Part shown: one piece after another, positions 17,587-25,477 of the stretch | Layout of the letters: each line of letters starts with the position of its first letter | Position numbering within the stretch: the stretch's first letter is position 1 | Origin: Cyanobacteria bacterium QS_4_48_99 | Lineage (GTDB): Bacteria > Cyanobacteriota > Cyanobacteriia > Cyanobacteriales > Rubidibacteraceae | Assembly (NCBI GenBank): GCA_003021505.1 | Contig: PXPT01000121.1 | Span: 1-40,194 of the forward strand | Length of the DNA stretch: 40,194 bases | Direction of reading: 5' to 3' | Notes under the pieces: model-generated | Told to the model about the DNA's origin: nothing | What the model saw: the letters and a program-made list of their open reading frames with translations, nothing else | Database searches by the model: none | Made by a program: the position numbers and the translations under genes

Positions 17587-17991
17587 TTAGAACGTGTCTT
17601 GCGAGGAATCGGGACTCGCTGCCTCCCAGTCGGGACAATTTTCATCATCCCAACCGTAGGGATGCATACCACAGACGAGCAAACTTCCCCCATAAATATA
17701 ACCATGGTAGTGGCGGCAGCCCATGCAAGCAGGATGATTTTCTGGCGTTGGTTCTACCCTAGAGGCGATTCCCAACTCTGTTTCGTCTACGATGTCATCC
17801 TCGAGTTCTGTGTAAATCTCGACGATGGGCTCAAAGATATCCTGCCAAAATTCCTCTGCTTCAGTCGCCATCGTGATTTCGACTTCCTCAGCTACAGCCT
17901 CGGCTGCTTCACTGACATCTTGGAAGAACTGCTCGACTTCAACAGCCACTATTTCGCAGAGTTCCAAAAATTCTTTTGACCCGTTTTCCAT
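17587..17991 (-). CDS. Acidic hypothetical protein with C-terminal Cys motif
   Basis: A 134-residue protein; I cannot assign a function. The N-terminal ~80 residues are extremely rich in Glu, Ala and Val (EAAEAVAEEVEITMATEAEEF) and probably helical. The C-terminal ~40 residues contain a compact metal-site-like cluster: CMGCRHYHG, then LLVCGMH and ENCPDW, that is C-x2-C-R-H...C...C-P. This resembles the last ~40 residues of the beta-CASP-like protein at 29786-31432. The gene directly precedes queF (12-base gap) in an apparent two-gene unit. ATG at 17991. Confidence 0.7.
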   Translation of the reverse strand: MENGSKEFLELCEIVAVEVEQFFQDVSEAAEAVAEEVEITMATEAEEFWQDIFEPIVEIYTELEDDIVDETELGIASRVEPTPENHPACMGCRHYHGYIYGGSLLVCGMHPYGWDDENCPDWEAASPDSSQDTF

Positions 17992-18051
17992 TTTAGGTCT
18001 CCGATTGCTTTCGGGGTAGTACGCTTATCTCGCTGTCTTAAAGTTTATGGG

Positions 18052-18423
18052 CTACTTGCGTCTTAGCTGACGTAGCTCCTCTTGTAGAGATTCTACCTGT
18101 TGACGCAAGGTATCAACTTCGTTAGAAGTTTCCTGAGTTTGCTCCTCCTCATCGGACAGAATCTCAATATGTCGCGGTTCCCTATCTTGTTGGGCATCTT
18201 GGGGCGGTTTAACAGTTCCTTTTTGAGCATCGTTGACTAGTTCGTCAACAAACTTACGAGCTTCTTCGCTTGTCATCTCGCCCCGCGCCACCATCTCATC
18301 TGCTAGTTTCTGCCCTTGGCTGCGCAATTCCTGGATCTTGACATTTGCTTGCTCACTTGCGTAGTCAGCCAGTCCCACGCCTAGATAAAATGCTCTTTGC
18401 ACAATGTTCCCGAACTGATTCAT
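18052..18423 (-). CDS. Phasin-like / coiled-coil protein
   Basis: A 123-residue, highly charged protein resembling cyanobacterial 'phasin family' and poly-hydroxyalkanoate granule-type small proteins. The N-terminal part (NIVQRAFYLGVGLADYA, then ELRSQGQKLADEMVARGEMTSEEAR) is amphipathic helix with the EMTxEEAxxFVDEL motif; the C-terminus (VDTLRQQVESLQEELRQL) is a heptad coiled coil. A Gln/Glu/Pro-rich linker joins them. Whether it coats PHA granules cannot be judged from sequence. Start ATG at 18423. Confidence 0.65.
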   Translation of the reverse strand: MNQFGNIVQRAFYLGVGLADYASEQANVKIQELRSQGQKLADEMVARGEMTSEEARKFVDELVNDAQKGTVKPPQDAQQDREPRHIEILSDEEEQTQETSNEVDTLRQQVESLQEELRQLRRK

Positions 18424-18601
18424 TTGAAGTGAAGCTCCTAAAAACGTGCTATCCTTTCTTTTCTAATTCCAGGATACGCGCGAAAAGGGGAAACCGACCA
18501 CCAAGTATAGGGAAACGAGAAAACTCCTGTGCTTTCAGTAGCAGTACTACTATACACTGAAATCCTTTAGGTAAAGTGTAGAAAAGACCCTTAAATAATA
18601 A

Positions 18602-18697
18602 GGACCCGGAACTCACGCCTATCTCAAGCATCCCTTATTGCTGCTACCTTCCGGTCCTGACAAGGTTCGGGCGTTGAGATCGCGTGAGCCCGGATCG
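18602..18697 (-). ncRNA. ffs: Bacterial signal recognition particle RNA (4.5S-type)
   Basis: On the minus strand, the conserved SRP domain IV reads TGTCAGGACCGGAAGGTAGCA, with the GGAAG loop and the Ffh-binding symmetric loop. The flanks CCGGGCTCACGC and GCGTGAGTTCCGGG are complementary and close the hairpin, giving a ~95-nt RNA of the short bacterial type. A TATGCT -10 element sits 5-6 bases before the presumed 5' end (plus strand 18703-18708). A weak hairpin CCTTA-TTATT-TAAGG and TCTTTTC follow the 3' end and may stop transcription. The RNA joins Ffh to target nascent membrane proteins. Confidence 0.93.
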
Positions 18698-18734
18698 CTT
18701 TAAGCATAACATATCGCCCTAGCTGGTAGCAGGA

Positions 18735-18985
18735 ATTAGGAGGGATTCTGTGCAGAAGTGCGGAGAGGGCAAGTGAGGAGTGAGGGGTGAGGAGTTAGCG
18801 ACCAAAATTAACCCCAATGAAGGGAAAATTTGATCTCTATTTTTAACTCTCTCACGCCCAAACTCATTTGATTAAAACTGTCTTTTGAATTTCTAACCCT
18901 CTCACACTCTCACGCGCTCACGCCTCACTTTCCCCTCTGCTCCCCGAGAGCCCCTCTGTTCCCTTCAGTGTCCTCCTTCCTATAA
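18735..18985. repeat. Purine/pyrimidine short-period repeat (copy 3, long)
   Basis: Starts with a purine arm (GTGCGGAGAGGGCAAGTGAGG, then GAGTGAGGGGTGAGGAG), has an AT-rich middle (18800-18895) and ends with a pyrimidine arm (CTCTCACACTCTCACGCGCTC, CCCCTCTGCTCCCCGAGAG). Units such as CTCACGC recur many times. No gene fits in the stretch 18698-18995. Confidence 0.65.
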
Positions 18986-18995
18986 AAGCACTTTT

Positions 18996-19262
18996 CTATT
19001 CCACCACGATGCGCCACTCGTGAAGCTGGTATTCGACGCAGCCATTTTTAATCAGCGGGTCTTGGGCAACGACTTCTCTAGCTTCTTCTATTGAGGAGGC
19101 TTCAAAGATCATCATTCCGCCTCCAAAATCTGCCCAGTAGCCACTACGCGCTTTATATCCTTTCGCAACCAAGTCTTGGACATAGGCTTGATGAGCAGAA
19201 ACGTGTTGGTCGAAAGTCGCTTTATCAACGATGCCTTCTTCAATCTTTACGAATGTGGGCAT
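18996..19262 (-). CDS. YciI-family small enzyme-like protein
   Basis: An 88-residue YciI-like (ferredoxin-fold, dimeric) protein. The family His/Asp pair is suggested by FDQHVSAHQAYVQDL (the HxxxHxxYxxxL pattern), and the strand GGGMMIFEASSIEEAREVVAQDPL is the usual second half with the DPL/F motif. YciI proteins are thought to include dehydrochlorinase-like and other small enzymes; function here is unknown. Starts ATG 19262, and ends in VEYQLHEWRIVVE. It is divergent from the 2H-phosphoesterase gene with 26 bases between. Confidence 0.85.
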   Translation of the reverse strand: MPTFVKIEEGIVDKATFDQHVSAHQAYVQDLVAKGYKARSGYWADFGGGMMIFEASSIEEAREVVAQDPLIKNGCVEYQLHEWRIVVE

Positions 19263-19288
19263 TTTAGTTACGCGGTGTTAGAGATAAA

Positions 19289-19891
19289 TTGTCATTAGTT
19301 TTCAGTAGTTTTGGGAATCTAGGATTAGCTTTGGCCAAATCAAAACATCTCTGTTTGATTGCGCTGCTCCCTCCTCAGGAAGTACAGCAATTCGCTAATG
19401 AGATCAAGCAGCACTTTGCTGAAGTTTACAATAGTCACCATGCACAAAAATCTCCGCCACACGTTACCCTACAACCGCCGTTTCATTGGCAACAGGAAGA
19501 CTCGCCCACCCTGGAACAAAAATTGAGCCACTTTGCCAAAGCTCAATCCCCCGTGCCAATGACCCTTTCTGGTTTTGGAGCCTTTGCCCCCCGCGTCATC
19601 TACATTAACGTTCTCAAAACACCGCAACTGCTGGCGATGCAAAAACAATTAATGACGGAGCTGGAAGAATCTTTCGGTATTGTCCACCCAGCCTCTAAAA
19701 ATCGCCCTTTTAGCCCGCATCTGACAGTAGCTTTCCGAGATTTAACTAAGCCCAACTTTCGAGCAGCGTGGCAAGAATTTCAGCAGCGATCACTATACTT
19801 TGAGTTTACAGTCTCGCAACTAACACTACTCATTCACAACGGCAAACAGTGGGAAATTGGAAATGAGTTTTCCTTTGAAGGTGAGGGGTGA
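19289..19891 (+). CDS. 2'-5' RNA ligase / 2H phosphoesterase family protein
   Basis: About 200 residues, beginning at TTG 19289 (no ATG is available; the first core strand KHLCLIALLPP lies 17 residues in, so a later TTG is also possible). The two HxT/S motifs of the 2H superfamily are intact: PPHVTLQPPF and SPHLTVAFRD. Members catalyse cyclic phosphodiester chemistry on RNA or nucleotide cyclic phosphates. The C-terminus (NEFSFEGEG) runs straight into a purine-rich repeat. It converges on sppA. Confidence 0.82.
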   Translation: MSLVFSSFGNLGLALAKSKHLCLIALLPPQEVQQFANEIKQHFAEVYNSHHAQKSPPHVTLQPPFHWQQEDSPTLEQKLSHFAKAQSPVPMTLSGFGAFAPRVIYINVLKTPQLLAMQKQLMTELEESFGIVHPASKNRPFSPHLTVAFRDLTKPNFRAAWQEFQQRSLYFEFTVSQLTLLIHNGKQWEIGNEFSFEGEG

Positions 19892-20022
19892 AGAGGTGCG
19901 GAGGTGCGGAGGGGAAATAGTTTCCTATGCGTTAATTCTTGTCCTCTGCCCCCCGAGAGCCCCTCTGCTTTTTCTCACGCCCTCACGCACTCACTTCTTC
20001 CTCTGCTCCCCTGCTCCCGTGT
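19873..20022. repeat. Purine/pyrimidine short-period repeat (copy 4)
   Basis: Purine arm GAGGGGTGAAGAGGTGCGG with GAGGTGCGGA repeated, then a pyrimidine arm with GCCCCCCGAGAGCCCCTCTGC (nearly identical to copy 3), CTCACGC units and CTGCTCCCC. It fills the gap between two converging genes and overlaps the last codons of the first. Confidence 0.65.
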
Positions 20023-20023
20023 C

Positions 20024-21817
20024 TTATTTGATCCAAAGCATAAAGGGCAAGCGAGCATAGATTCCCTTGGGGTCATTCAGGTTTTTAAAAGCTGCTAAAT
20101 CTTCTTTGAACTTCAGTAATTCAGCATTGAGCGGGTCAAGCTGTTTGGCTCCTTGGGCTTTAACATCACCCGCTAGCCTTTTTAAAACTTCTTGTCTAAG
20201 ACTACGCTGTTCTGGATATACTTGGATTTCCCAATCCTCGCCTAGTTTCGCTTTTTGGGCAGCAAACTTAATGGCAGTATTAAGCCCTCCAATCTGGTCA
20301 ACTAAGCCGATATTTTGGGCATCTTGACCTGACCAAATCCGTCCTTGGGCAATTTCGGAGGCTCTTTCTCGCGAAATATTGCGGTACTTTACCACTTTGT
20401 CAAGAAAAGTATTATAGATTCTCTCAACTTGTTCTTGATAAACTTGCAACTCTTGTTTAGTTTTGGGACGAATAATGGTATTGATGTTAGCCAAATCGCT
20501 TGTTTTGACGACACCCCAAGTGATACCGTTTTCATTAGCGATTTCTTCTACATTGGGCAATAAGCCAAAAACGCCAATAGAGCCAGTGAGCGTGGTGGAT
20601 TCGGCAAAAATCTGATCAGCCCCGCTCGCAATCCAATAGCCGCCAGAGGCAGCCTTATTTCCCATCGAAACTATGACAGGCTTCTGCTTGCTAGTGAGTT
20701 GCACCTGCCGCAGAATTACTTCTGAGGCTGTCGCACTGCCACCAGGACTATTGATGCGTAGCACGACAGCTTTAACATTTTCGTGTTCTCGCAGTTGGCG
20801 CAACTTCTCGGCAAAGCGATCGCTCCCGACTTGTTGAATGCCACCTTGACCATTGACAATCGCGCCTTCGGCATATACTAGGGCAATTTTGTTTTCAGAG
20901 GAGCGCTGCTCTAAGGCATGATCTGCGTAGTTACTGAGGCTGACTTTCCGAAATGAGCCGCCTTCGTTGCCATTACCACTCAGTTCTTTGAGATCAGCAG
21001 CAACTTGATCGAAGTAAGCGACTTGATCGACTAACCCCGCCGAGCGAGCTTGTTCAGGGGATAGAATAGCTTGGTTATTTGCGATCACCTGTAGCTCTTG
21101 CGGAGTTAACTCGCGCCCTTCTCCCACTGCCGAGAGAAATTCCCCCCAGATGTCATCCAATAACTCATTGAGCTGTTGTCGACTCGCACTCGAGAAATTC
21201 TGTCGGGTAAAGGGTTCAACAGCAGATTTGTACTGCCCTGCCCTAGTAATTTGAACCCCAACACCATACTGTTCTAGCGCTCCACCAAAGAATGTCTGTT
21301 GGGAACTTAAGCCATTGATTTTGATCGTCCCAATGGGGTTAAGGACAACTGTGTCGGCAACTGAGCCTAGATAATATTGCTTTTCTCCCCAATCCACATC
21401 GTAGGCAATGATAGGCTTGCCAGCGTCGCGAAACTCTTCCAGGGCGGTGCGTACTTCCTGGAGAATGGCATAACCAGTGCTGCTGCTGCCTACTTGACTA
21501 CCATCTAAAAAAAGTGCCGAAATGCGCTCATCTTGAGCTGCTTTCTCGATGGAGTTGACGGCTCGACGGAGAGTTACAGTGTCAGTGTCTTCGCCCGAAA
21601 GTGCCTGTGTGATCGTGAGCGGCGGTTCAGTCTCGCTAATCTGGGTGGAGAGATCGAATGTCAACACCGATTTGTCTGCCACCTCTACTCCCTGATCCCT
21701 GGAAGCTAGCGTAATGAGCAACACAGCTAATCCACCTGCTCCCAAAGCAAAAAATAGAATTAGTCCAGCAAGGCTACCAACGAGACTAGCGAAAGTTTGT
21801 TTCCAAAATTGACGCAT
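20024..21817 (-). CDS. sppA: Signal peptide peptidase SppA, 67K type (protease IV)
   Basis: A 597-residue membrane-bound serine protease that degrades cleaved signal peptides. A transmembrane segment is at about 10-37. The protein is the long, duplicated SppA: the first half (about 100-270) contains AGQYKSAVEPFTR with the catalytic Lys197, and the second half (about 315-500) holds the nucleophile in NKAASGGYWIAS (Ser391), after the RINSPGG motif. Spacing agrees with the Lys/Ser dyad of E. coli SppA. In cyanobacteria SppA forms have been linked to antenna turnover, but that is not visible here. It follows pyrR by 84 bases in the same direction. Confidence 0.93.
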   Translation of the reverse strand: MRQFWKQTFASLVGSLAGLILFFALGAGGLAVLLITLASRDQGVEVADKSVLTFDLSTQISETEPPLTITQALSGEDTDTVTLRRAVNSIEKAAQDERISALFLDGSQVGSSSTGYAILQEVRTALEEFRDAGKPIIAYDVDWGEKQYYLGSVADTVVLNPIGTIKINGLSSQQTFFGGALEQYGVGVQITRAGQYKSAVEPFTRQNFSSASRQQLNELLDDIWGEFLSAVGEGRELTPQELQVIANNQAILSPEQARSAGLVDQVAYFDQVAADLKELSGNGNEGGSFRKVSLSNYADHALEQRSSENKIALVYAEGAIVNGQGGIQQVGSDRFAEKLRQLREHENVKAVVLRINSPGGSATASEVILRQVQLTSKQKPVIVSMGNKAASGGYWIASGADQIFAESTTLTGSIGVFGLLPNVEEIANENGITWGVVKTSDLANINTIIRPKTKQELQVYQEQVERIYNTFLDKVVKYRNISRERASEIAQGRIWSGQDAQNIGLVDQIGGLNTAIKFAAQKAKLGEDWEIQVYPEQRSLRQEVLKRLAGDVKAQGAKQLDPLNAELLKFKEDLAAFKNLNDPKGIYARLPFMLWIK

Positions 21818-21901
21818 CTCTGCTGTTCCTCTGCGAGTTTGCGGTTCGTTTTTCGAGTGAGCGATCGCTTCTGAGGGTCAAATTCGCATGTTTAGCACTA
21901 C

Positions 21902-22447
21902 CTACGACTCACTTGCTTTGATTAACTCCACTGCGTCCCGTCCATCAATCTCTTCAAGATAAACCTTCACTTGTTCTTCAGTCGAGGTGGGCAGCTTTTT
22001 GCCCGTGAAGTCAGGATGAATCGGCAGTTGACGGTGTCCGCGATCTACCAAAACCACTAACCAAATTGCTTCGGGTCGTCCATATTCAGTCGCTGCATTC
22101 AAAGCGGCCCGAACTGTGCGCCCTTTATAGATTACATCATCAACTAGCACGACTGTTTTGCCAGTGAGGTCAAAAGGAATTTCTGTTTTGGCGGGAGTTC
22201 GCACGCCAATGAGATCCAGGTCATCCCGATAAAAAGTAATATCGAGTGCCCCCACTGGTACTGGCACTTGTTCTAATGTCTGAATCTGATGCGCGAGCGA
22301 TCGCGCCAAAGGAACCCCTTTAGTGTAAACTCCCAACAAACTAAGCTTGCCCACATCGCCAGCTTTTTCAATCACCTGGGAGGCTAGGCGAGTTAGGGTG
22401 CGACGGATTTCGTCGGCAGAAAGAATTTCGAGCACCTGGGCAGGCAT
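21902..22447 (-). CDS. pyrR: PyrR bifunctional pyrimidine regulator / uracil phosphoribosyltransferase
   Basis: About 181 residues from ATG 22447; a GTG at 22486 would add 13 residues, but homologues start at the [15 protein letters not shown] segment. PyrR is a type I PRTase with a weak UPRT activity and, in some bacteria, an RNA-binding attenuation regulator. The PRPP motif [18 protein letters not shown] is intact, and FYRDDLDL and [11 protein letters not shown] match PyrR well. It is close behind cobD (43 bases with this start) and in front of sppA. No pyr genes are adjacent, so a regulatory role in cis is not supported here. Confidence 0.92.
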   Translation of the reverse strand: MPAQVLEILSADEIRRTLTRLASQVIEKAGDVGKLSLLGVYTKGVPLARSLAHQIQTLEQVPVPVGALDITFYRDDLDLIGVRTPAKTEIPFDLTGKTVVLVDDVIYKGRTVRAALNAATEYGRPEAIWLVVLVDRGHRQLPIHPDFTGKKLPTSTEEQVKVYLEEIDGRDAVELIKASES

Positions 22448-22489
22448 GGTTGGGGTAATTGAGCTGATTCGTTTATCATATCGCACTAA

Positions 22490-23488
22490 CTAAACCAACT
22501 TCTCTAAAAGTAAGCCCACCAACCCTATCCCCAGCCAAATTAGAAAACAATTGCGGGTTAACCCCAGTGCTTGATGAACTTGGGCGGATGTAATCGGGTG
22601 TGTCGGTTCGCCAAGGAGTGGTTTATGTTTAACCACGCCACCATAGCGGTTAGTTCCTCCAAGCTGTACGTCCAGAATTGCAGCAAAGGCACATTCACTC
22701 CAACCCGCGTTCGGACTCGGGTCTTTAATGGCATCGCGGCGGCACAAATGCCATGTTTGTTGCGGCGCTCCTGACATTAGTGACAGAGTTAAGACGGTCA
22801 GACGACAGGGCACAAGTGTCAGAAAGTCTTCCACTTGCGCGCTGAACCAGCCTAAATCTGTGAACGGTTCTCGTTGGTAACCCACCATCGAATCTAGGGT
22901 GCTGGCAGCTTTATAGGCTAGCGCTAGGGGAAGGCTACCCACCCCAGGAATAAACGCTCCGATCAGGGCGTAGAAAAGCGGTGCAGTCACGCCATCGGTA
23001 GTATTTTCTGCAATGGTTTCAACAATAGCGCGATGGATGTCCTCGGGAGAGAGGTTTTCTGTATCTCGCCCCACGTACTGACTGAGCCTAGAACGAGCTT
23101 CCTCCACATCCCCAGCACTCAAAGGTGGTAGTACATCAATCGCTGCTGCCTGTAAACTACGAGCGGCAAAACAGCTTGCTAGCAGAATTGCCTCGATTCC
23201 TACACCGAACCAGGGATGAATCCCACTTGCTGCTTGCAGGATTAACCAACCGACAAGCCCACTTCCGAGTATCGCTCCTACGCCTAGCCCAATCCCGGCT
23301 AATCGCCGTACTAAGTGACTATGCCAGCGGTTAATGACTAGATAGTTGTAACTAGAAATACCCCAACCCATGACTTGCACGGGATGGAGCCAACCCCGAG
23401 GATCACCAATTAGGTAATCCAGGCTAGCAGCTAGCAGTAAAACCAGGATAGATGTGGGGAACTCACTAATATTGTCGATATGATTAAT
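22490..23488 (-). CDS. cobD: Adenosylcobinamide-phosphate synthase CbiB/CobD (atypical start)
   Basis: A membrane enzyme that attaches aminopropanol phosphate to adenosylcobyric acid in B12 synthesis. Helices and motifs are clear: ETIAENTTDGVTAPLFY, ALAYKAASTLDSMVGY, DPSPNAGWSECAFA, GGTNRYGG. A start at GTG 23380 would lose the conserved N-terminal block, yet the frame remains open upstream and encodes it: ILVLLLAASLDYLIGDPRG WLHPVQVMG. This extends to an in-frame TAG at about 23500. In that window there is no ATG, GTG or TTG upstream of the conserved block; the best candidate is ATT at 23488 preceded by AGGGAG at 5-base spacing. Length would then be about 332 residues, normal for the family. 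It overlaps or abuts the GFA remnant. Confidence 0.85.
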   Translation of the reverse strand: MNHIDNISEFPTSILVLLLAASLDYLIGDPRGWLHPVQVMGWGISSYNYLVINRWHSHLVRRLAGIGLGVGAILGSGLVGWLILQAASGIHPWFGVGIEAILLASCFAARSLQAAAIDVLPPLSAGDVEEARSRLSQYVGRDTENLSPEDIHRAIVETIAENTTDGVTAPLFYALIGAFIPGVGSLPLALAYKAASTLDSMVGYQREPFTDLGWFSAQVEDFLTLVPCRLTVLTLSLMSGAPQQTWHLCRRDAIKDPSPNAGWSECAFAAILDVQLGGTNRYGGVVKHKPLLGEPTHPITSAQVHQALGLTRNCFLIWLGIGLVGLLLEKLV

Positions 23489-23490
23489 TT

Positions 23491-23891
23491 TTACTCCCTA
23501 TTTTGGTTAGCAACTGACTCGTTTCTAATTTTGTGGACGTTTTCTTCCCAATTGACTCCATCAAAAGGAGTGATGTGGAATCGAGATAAAACCTCCCTAT
23601 TGAGACAACAAACCTTAATAGCATCAGGATGAGAACGAGAGCGACAAAAAGGGTGAATACCGCATATGGAGCAAAATGTATGTTTGGCGATGTGAATGTT
23701 AAAGGTATAGGTAGTTAAAACTTCAGCACCACTGAGTAAACTAAATTGTTCTGGCTGAACGTGTAAAGGTAAGAAACCCTTTTTTTGGCAAATCGAGCAG
23801 TTCAATCCCTTGCTTGGTGGTTGTCCACAACGACACTAAAGTGAACAGCACCTTAGTGACAGCCGCCTTGATAGGTGACGGGTTCGTTCAT
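23491..23891 (-). pseudogene. GFA/CENP-V family protein gene with stop codon and frameshift
   Basis: Reading from ATG 23891 gives MNEPVTYQGGCH, then TAA (23853-23855) where the family has the second Cys of the zinc motif GGCHCGAV; after the stop GAVHFSVVVDNHQA continues. A one-base loss at about 23803 (GATTG-AAC, expected GAT TGC AAC) moves the frame just before NCSICQKKGF, which then reads on through SLLSGAEVLTTYTF, KHTFCSICGIHPF and ends at 23491. The GFA family (zinc-binding, glutathione-dependent formaldehyde-activating enzyme-like) normally has these parts in one frame. With the N-terminal zinc ligand lost, the product would not fold normally. It lies just upstream of cobD. Confidence 0.8.
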
Positions 23892-23920
23892 TTGTTTCTC
23901 CGAAACACTTTTTCAGGATT

Positions 23921-24364
23921 TTAAACAATGAAGTTGGTTTGTTCCCCTTGCGCTGCTTGCCAGCTTCGGGCATCGTAGTAAAGGTCTGCTAAGTTTATCC
24001 CATAGAGGGCTTCTTTCAGTTTTTGATGAAGTTGCCGCCATAAACTTAAAGTTACCCAATCTTCTGCTTGAGTTGCGTCGGGAGTATGGTGATACAACGG
24101 TTCGACGGTTTCGCCCACAGCTTTTAAAATTTGCCCAAGCGCAATTTCAGCAGGCTTACGAGCGAGTTGATATCCTCCTTGAGAACCGCGAACTGATTCA
24201 ACTAAGCCAGCACGACGCATTTCGATGAGCAGCTTTTCTAAATAGGGAGGGGGTAAATTTTGCCGAGTGGCGATCGCTTTAACAGAAGTGGGACCATAAC
24301 CAGGCTGTAAACTGAGATCAAGCAAGGCTTTAACGCTGTAATGCCCACGCGTGGTTAGCTTCAT
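23921..24364 (-). CDS. Rrf2-family transcriptional regulator
   Basis: A 147-residue winged-helix regulator. The N-terminal part MKLTTRGHYSVKALLDL and the recognition region AIATRQNLPPPYLEKLL ... RAGLVESVRGSQGGYQLAR is the Rrf2/IscR signature. The three Fe-S cysteines of IscR are absent, so it is not an IscR-type cluster sensor as far as seen. It resembles the Cys-poor cyanobacterial Rrf2 proteins. Its regulon cannot be inferred; the gene is single and starts at ATG 24364 with a long upstream region. Confidence 0.88.
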   Translation of the reverse strand: MKLTTRGHYSVKALLDLSLQPGYGPTSVKAIATRQNLPPPYLEKLLIEMRRAGLVESVRGSQGGYQLARKPAEIALGQILKAVGETVEPLYHHTPDATQAEDWVTLSLWRQLHQKLKEALYGINLADLYYDARSWQAAQGEQTNFIV

Positions 24365-24787
24365 TTTTTTCCATGAGTTGGTAAGTAGCTAGACACCGAA
24401 AAACTTTAAATAAGAATCCTCTGCTTGTTGGGTGAGCTGATTTTTTATGCTCTCTCACTGCCATAGAGGGGAGAGAGTGAAACGCTTATCAGTTGGTAGG
24501 CGATCAACTATATCATCTATCCTAGTTGGAAAAAAACGACTCAACAGCTATTCAGCACGATTGCTCAGTTTTTATCGAGGCTAGCAAAGGATCATTTTCA
24601 ATTTTGAGAAGCTCTTAAGCGTTCACCAAATCAATCCTGGATAGAGTAAGAGATTAGATTGAATAAATTGAGTAAATGTAATATAGTTTGATAGGCTCAT
24701 CCTACACAAATATTTTACGTCTTTGCTAGGCTAGAGCTAATTAGCAAACCTGTAAACCACTTAAGTAATTAGATAGAGTTCCAGTTG
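24365..24787. other. Long divergent promoter region between Rrf2 gene and cyabrB
   Basis: About 420 AT-rich bases without a gene. It contains a purine/pyrimidine symmetric stretch (CTCTCTCACTGCC ... GGGGAGAGAG, about 24451-24477) that could form a hairpin, and a mixed TA-rich block near 24660-24700. Both flanking genes encode transcription factors, so mutual or autoregulatory sites are plausible but no operator was identified. Confidence 0.4.
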
Positions 24788-25186
24788 ATGGCCAAAAAGA
24801 AAAAAGTCGACCCCTTAACTGGCGAAGCGTTAGTCAAGAAAGTTAGGGAGCTAGGAAACCTTAGCAGAGAGGAAAAAGCAAGAGCTTGTGGCTACTACAC
24901 CGTTACCAGAAATGGTGTGGAGCGAGTCAACATGATGAAATTCCTCAATGCCCTAATTGATGCCGAAGGAATCGCGTTAGACAGCATTGCCAACGGACAC
25001 GGACGGGGTGGACGCTCTGCGAGCTATCGCATTAGCGTTCAGTCTAACGGTAACTTGCTCATTGGCTCTGCTTACACTAAAAAGATGGGATTAAAACCAG
25101 GGGATGAGTTTGAAGTCACTCTAGGACGCAAACATATTCATCTCAAACAAATTAGTGGTTCCGACGAGGTAGATGAGGAACCTTAA
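24788..25186 (+). CDS. Cyanobacterial AbrB-like transcription factor (cyAbrB)
   Basis: About 132 residues from ATG 24788 (a TTG lies directly before it). cyAbrB proteins are nucleoid-associated regulators of carbon/nitrogen genes in cyanobacteria; they carry the AbrB-like DNA-binding part at the C-terminus, the reverse of Bacillus AbrB. Visible features: TGEALVKKVRELG, ARACGYYTVTRNG, MMKFLNALIDAEG, then the swapped-hairpin strand region ISVQSNGNLLIGSAYTKKMG and PGDEFEVTLGRKHIHLKQI. Which of the two paralogues (cyAbrB1 or cyAbrB2) this is cannot be decided by eye. It is monocistronic as seen. Confidence 0.9.
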   Translation: MAKKKKVDPLTGEALVKKVRELGNLSREEKARACGYYTVTRNGVERVNMMKFLNALIDAEGIALDSIANGHGRGGRSASYRISVQSNGNLLIGSAYTKKMGLKPGDEFEVTLGRKHIHLKQISGSDEVDEEP

Positions 25187-25477
25187 GCAACTCACTTTGC
25201 CAAAATATGTCAGGCTGGTAATGCTGATCAAGCTAAGTTGGGCTAACCAGGGCTGTATATAAGATAAAGTCCGGTTCAACACCCATGATTAGACAAACCA
25301 GAAGATACGGGGACGCGGAAAGTTGTTGATTGTGTGTAATCAAAAGGATTTGATTTAAGCAACAAGTGCGCAATTAATACTCTTGTTGAGGTTCAAGTAA
25401 GGTAGTGGTTACTTTTTCTTGCTGATTAATCGAGGCAGGCGAGTAGAAACCCGCTGTCTTTATATAGCTATGAGGTG
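25187..25477. other. Intergenic region between two converging genes
   Basis: About 290 bases with no gene. It carries an AAGTCCGGTT element (25267) that resembles one at 13999, and the filler-like phrase GATACGGGGACGCGG (25304). No clear terminator stem was found. Confidence 0.4.
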
